From NCBI GenBank assembly GCA_036877525.1, contig JAZGTH010000034.1:5574501-5638500 (forward strand): a stretch of DNA of 64,000 nt, written 5' to 3'. The translations under genes were made by a program, and so were the position numbers. Origin of the DNA: Chromobotia macracanthus (lineage: Eukaryota; Chordata; Actinopteri; Cypriniformes; Botiidae). Below are positions 1 through 11,000 of this stretch, piece after piece. Under the pieces are notes generated by a model. It was not told the DNA's origin and did not search any database. It saw only the letters and a list, made by a program, of their open reading frames with translations. How positions within the stretch are numbered: the stretch's first letter is position 1; each line of letters opens with the position of its first letter.

Positions 1-1562
1 AGAACTACTGAATGTGCTATAGATTTAATTCCCGGTGCAGTCCTCCCTAAAGGAAGAATCTTTCCATTGTCCCAACCTAAGTGCCAAATTCCCCAGTAGC
101 AGCCGGGTTTTTCTTTGTGAAGGAAAAGATGGTGGTCTACGACCCTGCATTAATTACCGAGGTCTCAACGATGTTACAGTCAAGTTTCATTACCCTTTTC
201 CCTTGGTTCCAGCCACCTTAGAGCAGTTACGCAGAGCTAATTATTATACGAAACTAGATTTACGCAGTGCTTACAACTTTATACACATTTGTGAAGGGGA
301 TGAATGGAAGAGAGCCTTTTCTACCACTAGTGGACATTATGAACATTGGTAATGCCATTCAGTCTAGCCAACAGTCCCTCAGTTTAGATCTTTAGATTCT
401 ACGGTCTACCCGAAGATATTGTTTTCGATCGTGGTCCCCAGTTTACATCCCATGTTTACATCCTATTGCCTGGTCTGGTGAACCTACTAATTTCCCCTCT
501 ATCACTAACTGGCTCCAGTGCGGAGAGGAGGTATGGGATCACATGCATCTCCTACATGCCATAAGACACCAGATGCACTAGGCCAACCAGAACCGTCGTC
601 TCGGTCCTGCCTACATACCTGATCAGTGGGTCTGGTTATCCACAAGAGATCTACATCTCAAGCTTCCATGCAGAAAACTCAATCCTAGGTATGTCGGTCC
701 ATTTAAAATTATAAGACAGATAACTCCAGTATCTTTTCGTTTTGACCTACCCAGTAACTATCGTATCTCTCCCACTTTCCATATGTCTCTATTGAAACCC
801 GCTGGTGGACCGGTCGGAGAGTTGGCGGAGGGATCCGGAGAGCAGACTCCTTCCCAATTGTGGTTGACAATGAGGAGGCCTACCGAGTTCACGAGTTGCT
901 TGACTGGTTGACTGGGAGGTGTTTGGTCCGGGGGAAAGGTCCTGGGTAAATGTTGGGGATATTTTGGATCCCATGCTTACGGAGGAATTCCATAGGACAC
1001 ATCCAGGAAAACCGGCCCCTCGACTTTGCAGCAGACCCCGGCGTCACTTTCCTCCTCGTGTCAGGAGCCGCTCATAGGGTGGGTTCTGTTTCGGAGGAGG
1101 TCTCTGTTCCACCTCTCCCGAACCACCAGACGGAACCATCTCTTGAATACTAGTCTCTGTTTCGGACTCCATTACCCACAATGGGTACCTGGGATTGACA
1201 ACTTGCTGTACACCTGCATCTCATTCAACCGCTAGTTTTTAAGCTGCTAACAAACACTCACTCTCTGCAAAGACTTGTTTTGCCCCGGCGACAATTCTAA
1301 GCATTTTTTCATTGTTTGTGGATTTACTGTGTTTTGATCTTGGACTGCTTACTCTGTTTTTGCCTGTTTGCTGCCTGCCCCAATTATTGGGCTTATCTTG
1401 ATTCTATGATTGTTTGCTGCCTGCCATGACCCTTGCCTGTCCCTCATTTATGCCTTTGCCTTGCCTCTACTCTTCCCATTTACTGGTGTATGCTGACCCT
1501 GCCTGTCTGTTTAACCTATAAAGCTGCAAATGGATCCTCTTGTGCCAGACCCGTCATTACAC
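1..1562 (+). mobile_element. Ty3/gypsy chromovirus relic, 3' part with LTR
   Basis: This is a decayed LTR retrotransposon. Positions 120-352 encode reverse transcriptase core (KDGGLRPCINYRGLN, then TKLDLRSAYN). After an internal deletion, 560-1010 read in changing frames as the integrase C-terminal part (a VWLSTRDL-like stretch, then YVGPFKI), followed by a chromodomain-like VDNEEAYRVHELLD at about 860-900. From about 1085 to 1562 the sequence looks like the LTR, ending in an AT-rich poly(A) region and GTCATTACAC. Several stops and frameshifts make it non-functional. The relic lies downstream of the last visible exon of the minus-strand FN3 gene, probably in one of its introns. The exact LTR start is not determined. 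Confidence 0.85.
35..352 (+). pseudogene. gypsy reverse transcriptase fragment
   Basis: An open stretch of about 105 codons contains the RT fingers and palm start: the GLRPCINYRGLN motif near residue 34 and the catalytic-region LDLRSAYN near residue 74. It breaks off before the YxDD box, where the element has lost the rest of RT, RNase H and most of the integrase. No functional product is expected. Confidence 0.8.
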
Positions 1563-1768
1563 TAGCAGTTTTTTACACACAGCAATTTTAAATCCAGGCA
1601 TCCATGGCTTGTTAGGTCATTTATCTGATGTTTGGTAGGGGTGCTTTGCAATATTTGACAGCTGAGAATGACTAGTTGCTGATTTAAATTTTTTCCATTA
1701 TTTGGAGATGTTTTAAGATTACATAGAGATACATACACAAACACTTAGCTTCTTTAGTTTTTTTTTAC

Positions 1769-2023
1769 CTGTGGGGTCTGTAAGACAGTTGACTGATACT
1801 GTAGGACTCTTCATGGCTGCAGAGAATGATGTCACACTCACAGTATACCACTGGGCAGCTTGCAGTCCCTTTACCTCCTGTCTGCTCTCTGATTGGTTAA
1901 AACTTTTTCCAGCAATGTCCACTTGCACTACATTCACAACCCCAAATGGTGCATCCCAGGCTACAGCCAGACCATATCCTCCAGATAATTTTTCACAGCG
2001 TAGACAAGACACACTATTTGGAG
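1769..2023 (-). CDS. FN3-like exon, most downstream one seen
   Basis: A 255-bp exon, phase 1-1, with acceptor CACTTTAG|CTCCA and donor CCACAG|GTAAAA. It encodes CLRCEKLSGGYGLAVAWDA and LQAAQWYTVSVTSFS, ending in a cysteine-containing CLTDPTG. The cysteine-rich variant FN3 domains near this end suggest a membrane-proximal position. The next exon should lie beyond the left edge. Confidence 0.75.
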
Positions 2024-5000
2024 CTAAAGTGATAAAGTTAGGAACAATTACATTTTATGTAGGTATACCAACAGAACAGTCCAACCAAGATCAGGTAAAC
2101 TTACCTAATGTCAGATTTTGTGAGCATTGTAGAAGTTTCTGTGATTCTAAGTCATACAACAGTGAAACATTGTATGTTGCTCCAGGATATAGCAGTTGAA
2201 GATTCACTTTGTTGTGCTCTACAGGGTTACTGAATGTGTGTGTGATGTTTTGAGCTGTAACACTTGTGCTGCCATTCACTTGAGCATTTATTGATGAGTT
2301 GGTGATGTGCCAGTTAATGGAAGCACATTCAATGGCTTTAAAAACAATAAGAAAGAGTTAATTTCACAGAGGTGTAGTCTTGATCTTATAGTTTTGGTCC
2401 AAGTTGTCCAGGTCTCAAAACTTTAAATCCTAAACAACCTAGACTAGTCAGCAAATTTTTTTTCAAGACTGGTCATAAAAAAGTTATGCCACTTACATAA
2501 TGTTGATTGATGTTATTGGAATCCGAATAGTAAGACTGATTAACCCTAACTAATTGTCTTTACTTAGTGGCTAAGCAAGTTTTTTAATACAAAAAACCAA
2601 GTCACACAAACAGATCATAGTATATCCAAGTAATAAAACTTACTGGTGACACTCTTAAACTTGTATCCATTGCTTTTGGTGTCTTTTACCACAGTGAAGA
2701 CCGTAAATTCATATTTAGTTCCCTGGATGAGATTTGATAGTTCATATTTAATCACATCATTCTGCTCATTTCCAGTGAAATTGATCTCTTTTCCAGAACT
2801 CTGACTTAGGATATAGTCATAGATGCTGTTTTTGTTTAGCTTATCCCATTCAATAGTCAAATGCCTCTGTGATCGATGTGTCACTCTCACTTCATTTACT
2901 TCAGAAAGAGCTGTAAGAAGAGAGTTGAATATTTTTATTTTTTTTAATTTACTATCAGTTCTTATGAAAGTTGTGCTAGTGATTTTAGCTATTTTTGCTA
3001 GACTTGTCCACTGAATTAGACCACCCTTCCTTCCATTACAGTACACACACTCTCATTGAAGCCCTGCCCTCAAAATACATGTCAGTTTTGTACATGTACA
3101 TGTTTTTATGTGTTGATAGTGACTTACTTGTATAGTTGGTGAACTTGAACCCTTGACTTCTCATGTCATCAAATACGGTGTACAGAATGAAACTGTAGTT
3201 TGTTCCAGGAATTAAACCTGATATATGTTGTATTATCAGAGAATTCCCTTCTGTATTTGTAATAAGGATTTTCTCCCATGATTCATTTTCGTATTCCAGA
3301 GTGTAGTTATATATGTTGCTGTCTCTGTTTGTTACCTTGTTCCATTGTAGTATCATGTCACTGTCATTATGGTTCACCACAACCACACTGTCAACATTAG
3401 ACGGCACTGAAACAAATGCATGATGACATGGTAAATTTTCACATTTTGGTCACTTCACTGTTAGACTGAGGCTACGGTTAGATTTGTTTCTACATAACTA
3501 TAATAAAATGACTCACCAGTTAAACTGGATACATTATATCCACTACTCCTTACACTTTCAAACTCAGTGTAGACAGTAAAGGAGTATTTAGTCCCAGCAG
3601 ACAGAGAGGAGACTTTATAAATGACGTTAGGACTACTTTCTGATCCATTGATTTGAGTCTCTGTTTCATTGCTGAATTTCAGCACATAAGTGTAATTGTT
3701 GTTGTTGTTGACTTTATTCCATTGCAATGTTACATCAAACTCTGTTTGATCAATTATAGAAATGGTGTCAACATCAGAGGGAGCTAAGAAAGAGATAATC
3801 AAACAATGTAAATACAGTATGGCAATTTACAGCTACATTTTTACAAGAAAATATAGTTTTTTGATTATTATGATTTGCTTTTGGGGTATTTAAAAAATTA
3901 ATTGGAAAAATAAATATAAAGATTGTTACATTTTACACTGTGTCTTTTAAAACTATTTTCAGATCTGTGGCACAACAGTGTCATGTGTTTAGTATGTGTA
4001 TCCTGATTAATGTTACACATCAACAAACAATGTTTGGATTCAGCTTAATGTTCTATCTACCATAAATCTAAATGACGCACCAATTTGAACATACTAATCC
4101 TAAAAATCTGAGAGGAATATGAATTATATATTTATTCAGCTTTCAGTTTAGGTTTTTATTCACCTAATTTTTTTTACATTATAAAAACCCAAACTGTAAT
4201 ATGGAGTCAGCCATTGCTTACCAGTCACATCAGAGAAATTATTTCCATTACTTCTCACTTGTTCAAAGACGGTGTAGAGAGTAAATGAGTATTTAGTCCC
4301 AGCAGACAGAGACAAAACTGTATGCGTCACTACAGAATCAGTTTCTGATGCAATGGTTTGAGTCTCTGTTCCATTGTATTTCAGCACATAATTATATTTA
4401 CTGTTGTTGTTGACTTTATTCCACTTTATAGTTAACTCAAATTCTGTTCGGTAAATTACTGAAATGTTGTCAACATTATAGGGAGCTGCAAAACAAGGAG
4501 AAAAAAAATATATATATTGAAAATAATATTTTTGGCATTCTTTTTGTTTATATTTTTATGCTGCCTTTCCTTAGCAAATATAGTTGTAAAGAATAGTTGT
4601 AAAGTATCAATCCCTGAAGCATCTAGAACTGTTTTAAAAAATCTGCATTGTGAATAATAGCAACTGATCCTTATTATTATGATTGTATTGTTATTATTCT
4701 GAACCAGAAGAGTATGAACCAGCTCCACAAGTACAGCACAAAGAATAAAGCACCTTGTTTAAACATTTATTTTAAGCAAGAATTAGTAAACAGCAGGTTT
4801 TGCTAATTAGGCATGTCTGGGTCAGCCTTATTTGCTGGTTGTGGAACAGTAATCCTGTCAAAGGAAAGTTTTAACCCAATAACCAATGTAACCAAAATCC
4901 CCATTATAACCAACCCCTGGATATAAAGGAAAAGACAGTTGAAAGGAATGGTGTATAAGCCCCTAACACAGTCCTAACCCTAACATAAGTACCAAACATA

Positions 5001-8000
5001 ACCCTCAATAATTTGTCTTTTAAGAATGATATTTTATGGAAACATTGACCCAGGGACATGAGAACATATATAACATACTCTAGGGAGCAACAGCGTAACT
5101 TTGTGTGATGGATATTCTTTAAAAGCTGACCCCAGTGAAAACAATCCAGCCTAACATTATATACAAATAAAGAGTTTATAAATCTGTATCCAGCTTTTTA
5201 TCTAATTTGCTTTCTGCTTATTTATGCTCTAGGAAGGAAGTATCCAAGGAAAATTTTGAGGCTCTTGTACTATGTATGAGATTTTGTTGTAAGTCAAGTA
5301 TTGGGAAGAGTATGTTTAATTTATTTTGTAGGATGCAAATAGCTGTCATGTCCCTGGTCTGATCAGCCTAGGTTTTGTTGTCTTTGAATTATATGCTTGT
5401 TTTGTTGTGTTTGAGCACATGGCTTTGTTTTGACAGCTCGCCATGTGCTCAGCTGTCATTGTTTAGTCTTCCCTGTCCTATTGTTACCTCGTTAGCTCCT
5501 CCTTCTCGTTACCTTGGTAGTTAATTTTCCCTACCTGTTCTCCCTCATTATTTGCTGCGTGAAGCGTTTAGACTCCTGGCTTGTTTTTGTGTTTTGGTTT
5601 TTTATCTACTTTTTCCCTTCAGGTGCAACCCTTGCGGAGAATGCTAGGTCAGCTCTAGGTCAGAGAGAGGTGACTGTTCTCAGCGCGAACCTACTTCTAA
5701 TCTTGTGGGCAAGGCTTATGCAGCAGCAGGTCAGGCTGGTGCATCAATGCACACCATGGCAGTTTTGCAGGTGTACCAGGCTGACCTGCTCAAAGACCTG
5801 GACCAAGGTGGGGAGTTAAAACTGGTCGCTGTTCAGGAGCTCCGTAGAGCCACAGATCTTGTCCTCTGTGCCACAAAGCAGATGAACCGTTCCATTGGCC
5901 ATTCTATGGCTGCTCTAGTGGCTACAGAGAGGCATCTGTGGCTCAACCTGTTGGGTATTCGTGACAGGGATAAAGCCTTCCTTTTGGATGCACCAGTTGC
6001 TCCTCAAGTTCACTGCATCCTGTTGATGACGGAGCTCACTGCATCTAGGAGGCTAAAAAGCAATCTGAGGTGTTCAAGGAGCTCCTCCCCCGATGTGGTC
6101 AGGTCGCTGCGGCGTCAGGTGCTCTGTCAACCTTGGCTTCTTTTTTTAAGTCCTCACCTGCTAGGCAGCAGCAAAGGTCCAGCGTGGCTGCTTGAGCTTC
6201 TTCTCAGAGATCTAAGGGGACTGGGCAGCCTATGCAGGCCTCACAGCCGAAGAGGAGATTTGAACTGAGGACCGTGATTTACTCGAAGGCTGAGAAGAAG
6301 AACACCTGACGCCAACAGCAGCATACTAGGGGCCAGCCCCACCAAGGGGGGTCCCTGTGCACACCATATTACTGTGCCAAACCCAGCGGGAGCTGCCACC
6401 TCAGGTGTTTTGGGGGGTAGAAGCACCCAATGGGTCATCTGTCCAGACTTCTCTTGCCAGTCCTCTGTTTCAGGAAATTGTAGATAGACAGGATGGTACC
6501 TCTCTCTGACTTCCTGGCAGGGTGGAAGCTTCTGCCCAGTTTGTCCCCAGGCTCTTTCTGTAGCCCCTGCCTGCTTGGATTTTACTTCTGGTTTCGTTAA
6601 AGCCATTTTGCACCCTAGAGAAGACTATATCACCAAGGTGCCCGCGATGGCTGGTCACCAGTGGTACTTCAAATTTTCTGTCCTCCACCATTTCATTCGC
6701 CGGAGCAGGAGAGACTTCATTTGTTGTGTAGAGTCAGAGCCTTGAGGATGTTTGTCCACCGCTCAGGTCAGTGACGTAAGACCTCTCAGCCTCTCAGTCA
6801 AAACAGACCTCTCAGTCTGTTTTGATGGCCTCAACCGAGGTAATGTGGTCACAAAACAGCGCTTATGTCACATGATCACAGATGCTATTACCCTGGCCTA
6901 TGAGGCCTGTGACCTTGTGTCACCTTTGGGCATTACAGTCCATTCTACCAGGGGTGTAGCATCAGCTAAGGCTCTGTCTAGGGAACATCCCTAAGTGATG
7001 TTTGTGCTGCAGCAGGCTGGTCCTTTCCGCACACATTTACTAGATTTTATAGTTTAGACTCAACTTCAGGCACTCAAATCCTCCTGGGTTAAAGTCTAAA
7101 TCTGTTCATATGTTCTGTGCCAATGTTTCACAGAATCTGGGGCAGGCCTTCCCTCACTGTGGTGTAGTAGGTATTACTTCCCCATAGCATCAAGCTAACA
7201 CAGCGCCAAATTTCTTCAGACCTAAGCTGATGACGTGTTTTGCAGGCACTTTTTAAAGGCTTTGTGACGCACAATGCTACCTCACATGACCTTGAACTTG
7301 CCTATACAGTCATGTGAAAAAATTAGGACCCCTGTGAAAGCATGTGTATTTTGTAACATTTTTTAATATATGGTTATTTAGTCTCAATTTTAAAAATACA
7401 GAGAGATTAAAGTAATATAACTAAACAATTAAAACTGAAGAAAGTTCTTTTCAAGATCTTCTGTAAATGTAATACTACAAAAATGCCCATTTTAACTGAG
7501 GAAAAAGATAGGACACCCTAGCCCCTAATAGCTAGTGTTACCTGCTTTGGCTGAAATAACTGAAGTGAGACGCTTCTTGTAGCCATCTACCAGTCTCTGA
7601 CATCGGTCTGAGGAAATTTTACCCCACTCCTCAATACAGAATTTTTTCAGCTGTAAGATGTTTGAGGGGTTTCTTGCATGTATAGCCCTTTTCAAGTCAC
7701 CCCACAGCATCTCAATGGGATTCAGATCTGGCCATTCCAAGACTCTCCATTCTGCCTTTTCAGACAGTCTTTGGTTAATTTACCAGTATGTTGCATATTG
7801 TCATGTTGCATGGTCCAGTTCCGCTTCAGCTTTAATTTTCTAACTGGTGGTCTCACATGTTCTTCAGGCACCTTCTGATACACAATAGAATTCATGGTGG
7901 ATTCTATGATGGTGAGCTGACCAGGTCCTGCTGCAGCAAAGCAGCCTCAAACCATGACACTTCCACCTCCATGCTTCACAGCTGGTGTGAGGTTCTTTTC

Positions 8001-11000
8001 CTGGAATGCTGTCTTTGGTTTATGCCAAACATGTCCTCTGCTCTGGTTTCCAAATAATTCAATTTTGGACTCATCTGTCCAAAGAACATTATTCCAGAAG
8101 TCCTGGTCTTTGTCAACATTCCCTCTGTCAAATGTCAGTCTGGCCTTGATGTTTCTCTCAGAGAGCAAAGGTTTCCTCCTTGCACACCTCCCATGCAAGT
8201 TAAACTTGTGCAGTCTCATTCTGATTGTAGAGGCATGCACTTTTACATCAACAGTAGCCAGAGCCTGCTGTAGGTCCCAAGATGACATTTTAGGGTTTTT
8301 GGAGATCTCTTTTAGCATCTTGCGGTCTGCTATTGGGGTGAACTTTCTGGGGCGACCAGACCTGGGCATGTTGCCAGTTGTTTTGAAAGCCCTCCACTTG
8401 TAGACAATCTTCTGGACAGTGTAATGGCTGATTACAAAATCTTTTGAGATCTTTTAAATCCCTTACCAGACTCATAGGATTCTACAATTTTTTTCTGAAG
8501 GCCTCTGACAGCTCTTTTGCTCTCACCATGGTGCTCACTCTGACTTCAACAGTCAGGAGCACACCAAACTAAATGTCTGCGGTTTAGATAGGGTAAGCCT
8601 CATTCAAAATGCTGAGTAACAATCTACTAATTATGTGCACCTAGTGTGATACACCTGTGTGTGATTTGAGCCATTTTAAGAAGAAAAACATGTGAGGGTG
8701 TCCTAACTTTTGCCTCAGTTAGAATTTGCATTTTGTGGAATTACATTTTACAGAAAATCCCCTCTTCAGTTTTAATTGCTTAGATATATTACATTAATCT
8801 CTCTGTATTGTTAAAATTGAGATTAAATATCCATATATCCAAAATGTTGCAAAAAAGTTACAAAAATACACAGGCTTTCATAGGGTGTCCAATTTCTTTC
8901 ACATGACTGTACATAGGCCTGGTTTTACACGTTCAGACTCGGGCATGCCTGATGTGCTTTGCCCCATAGCATCAAGCTGACGGAGCTTGGCTATGTTTTC
9001 CATCTCCATTTTCCTACATTCTGACCTAGGTCTCCTGCTTTCATCAGCCGCCAATTCCCTTCCTACTCTCCTCTGGTTTCCCCAGTCAACCTCCCAACCC
9101 TGCCGCCCAGCCGATTATCCTGCTTTGCTCTTCTCCCTCCCGGTTTGCCCACTGCCACAATCTACCATCTTGTCTCTTATCTCCCATTTTTCTGCCGGTG
9201 TGCTGATCCACATCATTAATTTGTTGGACTATTTTATCTCTTTGTTTTTCTCCAGTTATTTACTAATTTGTTTTAATTGTTTAGTAAATCCAACACTACT
9301 TAAATGCCTCTGTTTTATGTGCAACTAAGTTAAATTGTCTGAATGGTAAGTTCTTTGGTTGTAAATATAATTACACCACAGTTGAGATTGTTATGCAAGA
9401 ATATCGGGATCATCTATGTGTTTGAGCTGTAAAACACATGGAGGGAAATTTGAATTCAAAATTGACACAAAGAAGGATCTGCTGCACCAGCCTGAACAGG
9501 GGGCACAAACACAGCCCTCCCTATGATTTAAATATGAGACCACTGTGATGCTGTCTGAACAGACTAGCATGTGTTGGCCATTGAGATGTGGCAGAAAGTT
9601 CTTCAGCACCAGAAACACTGCCCTCATTTCCAGGAAGTTTATGTGGCAGGAGAGATAAAGGGTGTCTCACCAACCATAGACTGGGTGGCCATCAAGAACC
9701 GCCCCACAGTCTGTGAGGGAAGCATCTGTTGTGAGAATCCTGCAATAGCATTGCGCCCCTAGAGTGGGACCCATGGTGAGAAACCGGGGTCTGATCCACA
9801 TAGAAAGGGTACAAAGCCCGGATGCCCTGGAAACTCAAGGGGACCAGAGGAAACACTCAATACTGGTAAGCTTCACTCTAAAACTTCCTGTGTTCTGGCA
9901 ATATCTCAGTGTGAAAGTATGTGTCCTTCAGATATATTGCAACAAACCAGTTCTTTGGCTGATTTTGACACATGATCTGCTTGAGCGTTAACATCTTGAA
10001 TCTTTTGTATCTCATGTATCTCCTCAGAGGCTGATTTAAGTGACAAATTTAGAATTGGACACAACCCAGTCCTTCTTGGGAACTATAAAATATTGACTGT
10101 AAAAGCCCAGATCTCTCATGTGAGAGGGAACGCATTCTATAGCCCCTTTTTCCAAGAGAGTCTCTAGCTCTTTGGCCAACACTAGGTGCTGTTCTCCTAG
10201 CACTTTAGTCTGAAAGATGCCGTAGAAGCAAGGAGAATGGTAGGCAAACTGAATTCTGTATTCTCTTTCTGCTGTACTTGACAGCCAATTGGATAAACTG
10301 GGCAGAAGTTTTCATGCTGCCAGAAAATCCAAGAAAGGTATCATCCTTTCTACCTGTCCAGTCCACATAGACAGAGGACGATAGCTCGCAAGTGTTTCTT
10401 CCACCTCTTCCACCATTCTCTTTCTGCTGTACTTGACAGCCAATTGGATAAACTGGGCAGAAGTTTTCATGCTGCCAGAAAATCCAAAAAAAGGTATCAT
10501 CCTTTCTACCTGTCCAGTCCACATAGACAGAGGACGATAGCTCGCAAGTGTTTCTTCCACCTTGGGCATTGCCATATACATGCTCATGCAACCCCACAAT
10601 AGAGAAATAATTATTCAAAGCAGGGCTAAAAACATAAGCTAAAATATGGATTCTTCCATGACTTCAACACCACAGTGTGAAGATCAGGGAAGAATGGGAG
10701 ATTACAGTGGGGAGGCTGTTCTCTGTTGGACTATAAAAATCTATTATCCAGCTTTAATTGTTTATTGTGCTGCTGTTCATCTGGCCACCTGAGGCTCAGT
10801 TTTTTAACAGCACAAGAAATCACCTCAACCAGTTCCTTAAATGTTGCTGAAAGAGGAGGCTGGTCTGCCTCAGCACCCCACTGGCTGACAGTCGTCAGTT
10901 GACAGAATGAGGTATCAGGATCAGATACAAATCCAGGGCAGGTTTCTGAAGCTTCTGAAGCTCATCTGATTCGGCAGAGAGTGCGAGAGAAAAGGCAGAG

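Noticed and set aside
7954..8403. 149-codon plus-strand frame
   Set aside because: It is antisense to the Tc1 transposase and has no family features.
10205..10618. 137-codon frame with two near-identical halves as a novel repeat protein
   Set aside because: The repeat is a DNA duplication of a DIRS ORF1 segment; the correct coding frame is a different one (VEETLASY).
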